A stretch of DNA of 64,000 bases from Serratia liquefaciens (GTDB taxonomy: Bacteria > Pseudomonadota > Gammaproteobacteria > Enterobacterales > Enterobacteriaceae). The stretch is taken from the NCBI RefSeq assembly GCF_027594825.1, contig NZ_CP088930.1, positions 434,001-498,000 on the forward strand, read 5' to 3'. Position 1 is the first letter of the stretch, and each line of letters starts with the position of its first letter. Below, one piece after another: positions 60,472 to 64,000 of the stretch. Position numbers and translations under genes: made by a program. The notes under the pieces are model-generated. The model saw only the letters and a list, made by a program, of their open reading frames with translations. It searched no databases and had not been told where the DNA came from.

Positions 60472-61179
60472 ATGATCCAGCATCGACCGCGCAGTGAACG
60501 TGGCCAATTGGCCGTTGCAGGAGAGAATTACGGCAGTTCGCTGCTGGGCGCACCGCTGCTCTATTTCCCTGCGGCCATCAGTAGCCCGGATACCGGGCTG
60601 ATCATCGCCGGTACGCACGGTGACGAAGGTGCCGCTATTGTCACGCTGTCCTGTGCGCTGCGCAGCATCGCCCCCAATCAGTTGCGTCATCATGTGGTGC
60701 TGGCCGTCAACCCGGATGGTTGCCAACTCGGGCTGCGCGCCAATGCCAACGGTGTCGATCTGAACCGCAATTTCCCGGCGGCCAACTGGCGCTCCGGCGA
60801 TACGGTTTATCGCTGGAACAGCGCGGCGGAAGCTCGGGACGTTAAGCTTTCGACCGGTGGTCGTCCGGGTTCCGAGCCGGAAACCCAGGCGCTGTGCCAC
60901 CTGATCCATCGGCTGAAACCGCGCTGGGTAGTCTCCTTCCACGAGCCTTTGGCCTGCATCGAAGATCCTGCCAGCTCCCGGCTCGGCGTCTGGCTTTCGC
61001 ACAAATTTGCCCTGCCGCTGGTCACCAGCGTCGGTTACGAGACCCCAGGCTCGTTCGGCAGCTGGTGTGCCGATTTGTCGCTGCCCTGCATTACCGCGGA
61101 ATTCCCGCCCATCTCTGCCGATGCCGCCAGCGAAAGCTATCTCGACGCCATGGTGGAATTACTGACCTATCCTGACTGA
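60472..61179 (+). CDS. mpaA: Murein peptide amidase A
   Basis: 235 residues. M14 zinc-peptidase fold: ligands in GTHGDEGA (about residues 45-52) and SFHEPL, substrate Arg in VDLNRNFPA, and a Glu in AEFPP near the C-terminus. MpaA cuts the D-Glu-mDap bond of the murein tripeptide in the cytoplasm, giving L-Ala-D-Glu for YcjG. It is convergent with ycjG, with a 5-bp gap. Confidence 0.94.
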   Translation: MIQHRPRSERGQLAVAGENYGSSLLGAPLLYFPAAISSPDTGLIIAGTHGDEGAAIVTLSCALRSIAPNQLRHHVVLAVNPDGCQLGLRANANGVDLNRNFPAANWRSGDTVYRWNSAAEARDVKLSTGGRPGSEPETQALCHLIHRLKPRWVVSFHEPLACIEDPASSRLGVWLSHKFALPLVTSVGYETPGSFGSWCADLSLPCITAEFPPISADAASESYLDAMVELLTYPD

Positions 61180-61184
61180 GTCGG

Positions 61185-62156
61185 TTACGGGGCGAGATTG
61201 ATCGCCCCACACTCGAAACTCAAACCCGGCTCAACGTCCTTCGCCAGCCAGGTTGGACCGTCCAAATCGACGAATCGCGCCCCAGGAGCCAAGGGTAACG
61301 CCGCGCCGATCGCCCGAGAAGTGCAGAGCATACAGCCGAGCATGATGGCGAACCCTTGTTCCCGCGCCAATGCCGCCAACGCCAACCCTTCCGTCAGACC
61401 GCCGGTCTTGTCCAGCTTGATATTGACCATTTGATAACGGCCGGCCAACCGCGGCAGATCGCTACGCGTGTGGCAGCTCTCATCGGCGCAAATCGGTAAC
61501 GGGTGGATAAAGTTTTCCAGCGCGCTGTCGTCCTTCGCCGGCAGCGGTTGCTCCAGCATTGCCACGTCCAGATCTGCCAACAGTTGACAACGTGCCGCCA
61601 GCCCCTCCGCCTGCCAGGACTCATTGGCGTCGACGATCAAGGTTGCCGTCGGCACTGCCGCACGGATCGCCACCAGTCGTTCACTGATCAGGTGGTTATC
61701 CAGCTTGATTTTCAACAGGCGGGCCCCCTGCTGCTCAAGCTCACGCGCGGCGAAGGCCATCGCCTCCGGCGAGCCGATGCTGACGGTTTGCGCCATCACA
61801 ATGCGCTCCGGTTCCGCGACTTCGCTACGCTGCCACAGGCTCTGACCGTTCAGGCGACATTCCAGATCCCAAAGCGCTGAATCCACTGCATTGCGCGCAG
61901 CGCCTGCCGGCATTAACTGCTGCAGTTGCTCCCGCGTCACGCCCTGTTCCACAGCCGTTGCCACCTCTGCCAGCTGTGCCATTACCGAGGCTTCACTTTC
62001 GCCGTAACGCGCATAGGGCGTACATTCGCCGCTGGCACGCACGCCTTGCTGTTCAATTTCGACCACCACGACTTTGGCTTCGGTCCGGCTACCGCGAGCT
62101 ATCACAAAGGCAGTATGCAGCGGCCAGGCTTCTGGGTAAAAACGCATGCTTCTCAT
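61185..62156 (-). CDS. ycjG: L-Ala-D/L-Glu epimerase
   Basis: 323 residues from the ATG at 62156, which has CAGGAGCC upstream; the longer frame from 62219 lacks support. Enolase superfamily: K-x-K in LLKIKLDNH, metal ligands in DANESW, EQPL and DES, and the second catalytic Lys in NIKLDKTGG. It epimerises L-Ala-D-Glu to L-Ala-L-Glu in murein recycling. Confidence 0.94.
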   Translation of the reverse strand: MRSMRFYPEAWPLHTAFVIARGSRTEAKVVVVEIEQQGVRASGECTPYARYGESEASVMAQLAEVATAVEQGVTREQLQQLMPAGAARNAVDSALWDLECRLNGQSLWQRSEVAEPERIVMAQTVSIGSPEAMAFAARELEQQGARLLKIKLDNHLISERLVAIRAAVPTATLIVDANESWQAEGLAARCQLLADLDVAMLEQPLPAKDDSALENFIHPLPICADESCHTRSDLPRLAGRYQMVNIKLDKTGGLTEGLALAALAREQGFAIMLGCMLCTSRAIGAALPLAPGARFVDLDGPTWLAKDVEPGLSFECGAINLAP

Positions 62157-62379
62157 AACGGCTCCTGAGGCGAAAATTGCGCATAAACGAGGGCGGCCAG
62201 AAGAATAAATTCTGGACACAACCTAATATATACAACTATTTAGCAAACTTTATATATCCAACCCGCAATTGTTGACATAAACTGATGCCAGGGTGTGAAC
62301 CTAATGTTAAACGCGGCGCAAAGCCGCTTTCATTAGGCTCATGCCCTTTGTATAAACACCTGTAAAAGGAATCAAGCTA

Positions 62380-62883
62380 ATGACTCAGACAGTACATTTT
62401 CAAGGCAACCCGGTTAGCGTTGCAGGCCATCTGCCACAGTCCGGCGAACAAGCCAAAGCCTTCTCTCTGGTTGCCAAAGACCTGTCAGATGTGGCGCTGA
62501 GCAGCTTCGCGGGTCAACGCAAAGTTCTGAACATTTTCCCAAGCATCGATACCGGCGTTTGTGCGACTTCAGTGCGTAAATTCAACCAGTTGGCCAGCGG
62601 CCTGGATAACACCGTAGTGTTGTGCATTTCATCTGACCTGCCTTTCGCACAGTCACGTTTCTGTGGCGCGGAAGGCCTGAGCAACGTGGTGACCCTGTCC
62701 ACTCTGCGCGGTGCAGAATTCAAACAAGCCTACGGCGTTGAAATCGCAGAAGGCCCACTGGCCGGTCTGACTGCACGTGCGGTGGTGGTGCTGGATGGCC
62801 AGGATAACGTGTTGTACAGCGAGCTGGTCAATGAAATCACCAACGAACCAGACTATGACGCGGCGCTGGCTGCATTGAAATAA
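62380..62883 (+). CDS. tpx: Thiol peroxidase Tpx
   Basis: 167 residues. Peroxidatic C61 in DTGVCATSV and resolving C95 in SRFCGAEG are at the same positions as in E. coli Tpx. It removes alkyl hydroperoxides in the periplasm or cytoplasm using thioredoxin. GTAAAAGGAATC precedes the ATG. It is divergent from ycjG and convergent with tyrR. Confidence 0.97.
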   Translation: MTQTVHFQGNPVSVAGHLPQSGEQAKAFSLVAKDLSDVALSSFAGQRKVLNIFPSIDTGVCATSVRKFNQLASGLDNTVVLCISSDLPFAQSRFCGAEGLSNVVTLSTLRGAEFKQAYGVEIAEGPLAGLTARAVVVLDGQDNVLYSELVNEITNEPDYDAALAALK

Positions 62884-62929
62884 TGTCATAAGGCTCGCGA
62901 ATGACGGGCTTTGTTAGTTATGGTTAAAA

Positions 62930-62957
62930 ACGGGCGCCTAAGGCGCCCGTTCTTTTT
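62930..62957. terminator. Terminator between tpx and tyrR
   Basis: ACGGGCGCC-TAA-GGCGCCCGT, followed by TCTTTTT on the plus strand. It touches the stop codon of tyrR. Confidence 0.9.
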
Positions 62958-64000
62958 ACTCTTCGCTTTCCCCAGCCGGCTTGCGGCTGCTGAGCCCATA
63001 CTCGCGCAGCTTGTTGGCGATCGCGGTATGTGAAACCCCCAGGCGTTTCGCCAGCTTTCGCGTGCTTGGGTAAGTGCGGTACAGCCGCGTCAGCACCGAG
63101 CGTTCAAAGCGCTTGCTGATGTCGTCAAGCGAGCCATCCAACACTTCATCGCCTAGTGACATTTCAACTTCAAATTCCGGCAGGACGATATCTTGCGGAC
63201 GAAGTTCGAAACCTTCCGTTTGCGTCAGCGCGCGATAAATGGCGTTCTTCAACTGCCGCACGTTGCCCGGCCAGCCGTATTTGCTGAGGAAGCTGCCCAG
63301 ATCGTTGGACAATTTCGGCCGCGCCACGCCCTGCTCATCGGCAAAGCGCGCCACGAACAGTTCAGTCAGCGGCATGATGTCCTGCGGACGTTCACGCAAC
63401 GGCGGAAGGGTAATGGTCAGTACGTTAAGGCGATAATACAAGTCCTCACGGAACTCACCGCGTTGCACCAGTTCGGTCAGGTTTTTCTGCGTCGCGCAGA
63501 TCACACGCACATCGACATGCACTTCGTGTTCTTCGCCAACCCGGCGGAAAGTACCGTCGTTAATAAAGCGCAACAGTTTGGTTTGCATGCGCGGTGACAT
63601 TTCACCGATTTCATCGAGCAACACCGAACCGCCGTGTGCCTGCTCGAAGAAGCCCTTCTTGCCTTCCAGTGCATTGGGATAAGCGCCCGGCGCATGGCCG
63701 AACAGCTCGCTTTCCGCGACGTCATCCGGCAAGGCGGCACAGTTTAGCGCCAGGAACGGCTGTTTGCCGCGCGGGCTTCGCAGGTGACAGGCCCGGGCCA
63801 GGATGTCTTTACCGGTACCGGTATCCCCGACAATCAACAGTGGCGCATCCAGCATCGCCAGCTTGCGCGCTTGCTCCAGCACCTGGCGCATTTTCGGGCT
63901 GGCAGCGACGATATGATCAAATTCGGTATCGTCGTTCACCGACAGATTCTGTAGCTGACGGCCCATGCGCGCCGTGGATTTCAGCATCACGACCGCGCCG
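62956..64000 (-). CDS. tyrR: Transcriptional regulator TyrR (partial, C-terminal part)
   Basis: About 347 C-terminal residues; the frame remains open to the window edge (GAVVMLKSTARMGRQLQN), so the N-terminal ACT and PAS domains lie outside. AAA+ Walker A GDTGTGKD, GEMSPRMQTKLLRF and sensor segments are present, and the loop that carries GAFTGA in sigma-54 activators is GHAPGAYPNAL, as expected for TyrR, which works with sigma-70. The C-terminal helix-turn-helix is STRKLAKRLGVSHTAIANKL. It regulates aromatic amino acid genes. The gene follows tpx as in E. coli. Confidence 0.97.
   Translation of the reverse strand, partial: GAVVMLKSTARMGRQLQNLSVNDDTEFDHIVAASPKMRQVLEQARKLAMLDAPLLIVGDTGTGKDILARACHLRSPRGKQPFLALNCAALPDDVAESELFGHAPGAYPNALEGKKGFFEQAHGGSVLLDEIGEMSPRMQTKLLRFINDGTFRRVGEEHEVHVDVRVICATQKNLTELVQRGEFREDLYYRLNVLTITLPPLRERPQDIMPLTELFVARFADEQGVARPKLSNDLGSFLSKYGWPGNVRQLKNAIYRALTQTEGFELRPQDIVLPEFEVEMSLGDEVLDGSLDDISKRFERSVLTRLYRTYPSTRKLAKRLGVSHTAIANKLREYGLSSRKPAGESEE

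Overview
The window reads as chromosome of a Serratia-like enterobacterium (order Enterobacterales). It is moderately GC-rich, densely coded, and carries many blocks whose genes and order match the Escherichia coli fnr/ldhA/tyrR part of the map: fnr-uspE, pntAB-ydgH-ydgI, folM-rstAB, asr-ydgU-ydgD, hrpA-azoR, ydbL-ynbE-ydbH-ldhA-hslJ-ydbJ, nifJ, ttcA-fnrS-zntB and mppA-mpaA-ycjG-tpx-tyrR. The genus is an inference from gene content; no rRNA or other marker was available.

Layout. 0-0.4 kb: partial acyltransferase. 0.5-12.3 kb: a catabolic island with a cytoplasmic GH123-like (DUF4091) hydrolase, a CUT1 sugar ABC importer, a Gfo/Idh/MocA oxidoreductase, a ROK sugar kinase, a DeoR-type regulator, an AgaS-like SIS isomerase and a tagatose-bisphosphate-type aldolase. 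Together they suggest import and intracellular breakdown of a galactosamine-containing oligosaccharide. 12.6-16 kb: orphan fimbrial-like protein, ogt, fnr (with an FNR box), uspE. 16-30.9 kb: pntAB, ydgH, ydgI, folM, rstAB, an M32 carboxypeptidase, the acid-shock gene asr with an RstA-box-like site, a 26-residue ydgU-like small protein, ydgD, and a divergent AraC/MFS pair. 30.8-45.7 kb: hrpA, azoR, the YdbH-YnbE-YdbL envelope set, ldhA-hslJ, an SMR pump and nifJ. 45.9-50 kb: a copper P-type ATPase behind a CueR-type promoter, then a divergent HxlR regulator and NmrA-like reductase.

50.2-53.6 kb is accessory DNA: an AT-rich gtrABC O-antigen glucosylation cluster followed by a decayed region that ends in a C-terminal tyrosine-integrase remnant. 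The remnant stops 48 bp before ttcA, the gene used as integration site by the E. coli Rac prophage. 54.6-64 kb: a VOC protein, the anaerobic small RNA FnrS (minus strand, preceded by a well-placed FNR box), zntB, a secreted hydrolase-like protein, small unknowns, the murein-peptide recycling genes mppA, mpaA and ycjG, then tpx and the C-terminal part of tyrR.

Co-operation. FNR, its sRNA FnrS, fermentative LdhA, NifJ and the transhydrogenase sit together as a redox and anaerobiosis neighbourhood. RstA and its probable target asr lie 3 kb apart. MppA, MpaA and YcjG form a murein tripeptide uptake and degradation route. I found no tRNA, rRNA, CRISPR array or intact insertion sequence.
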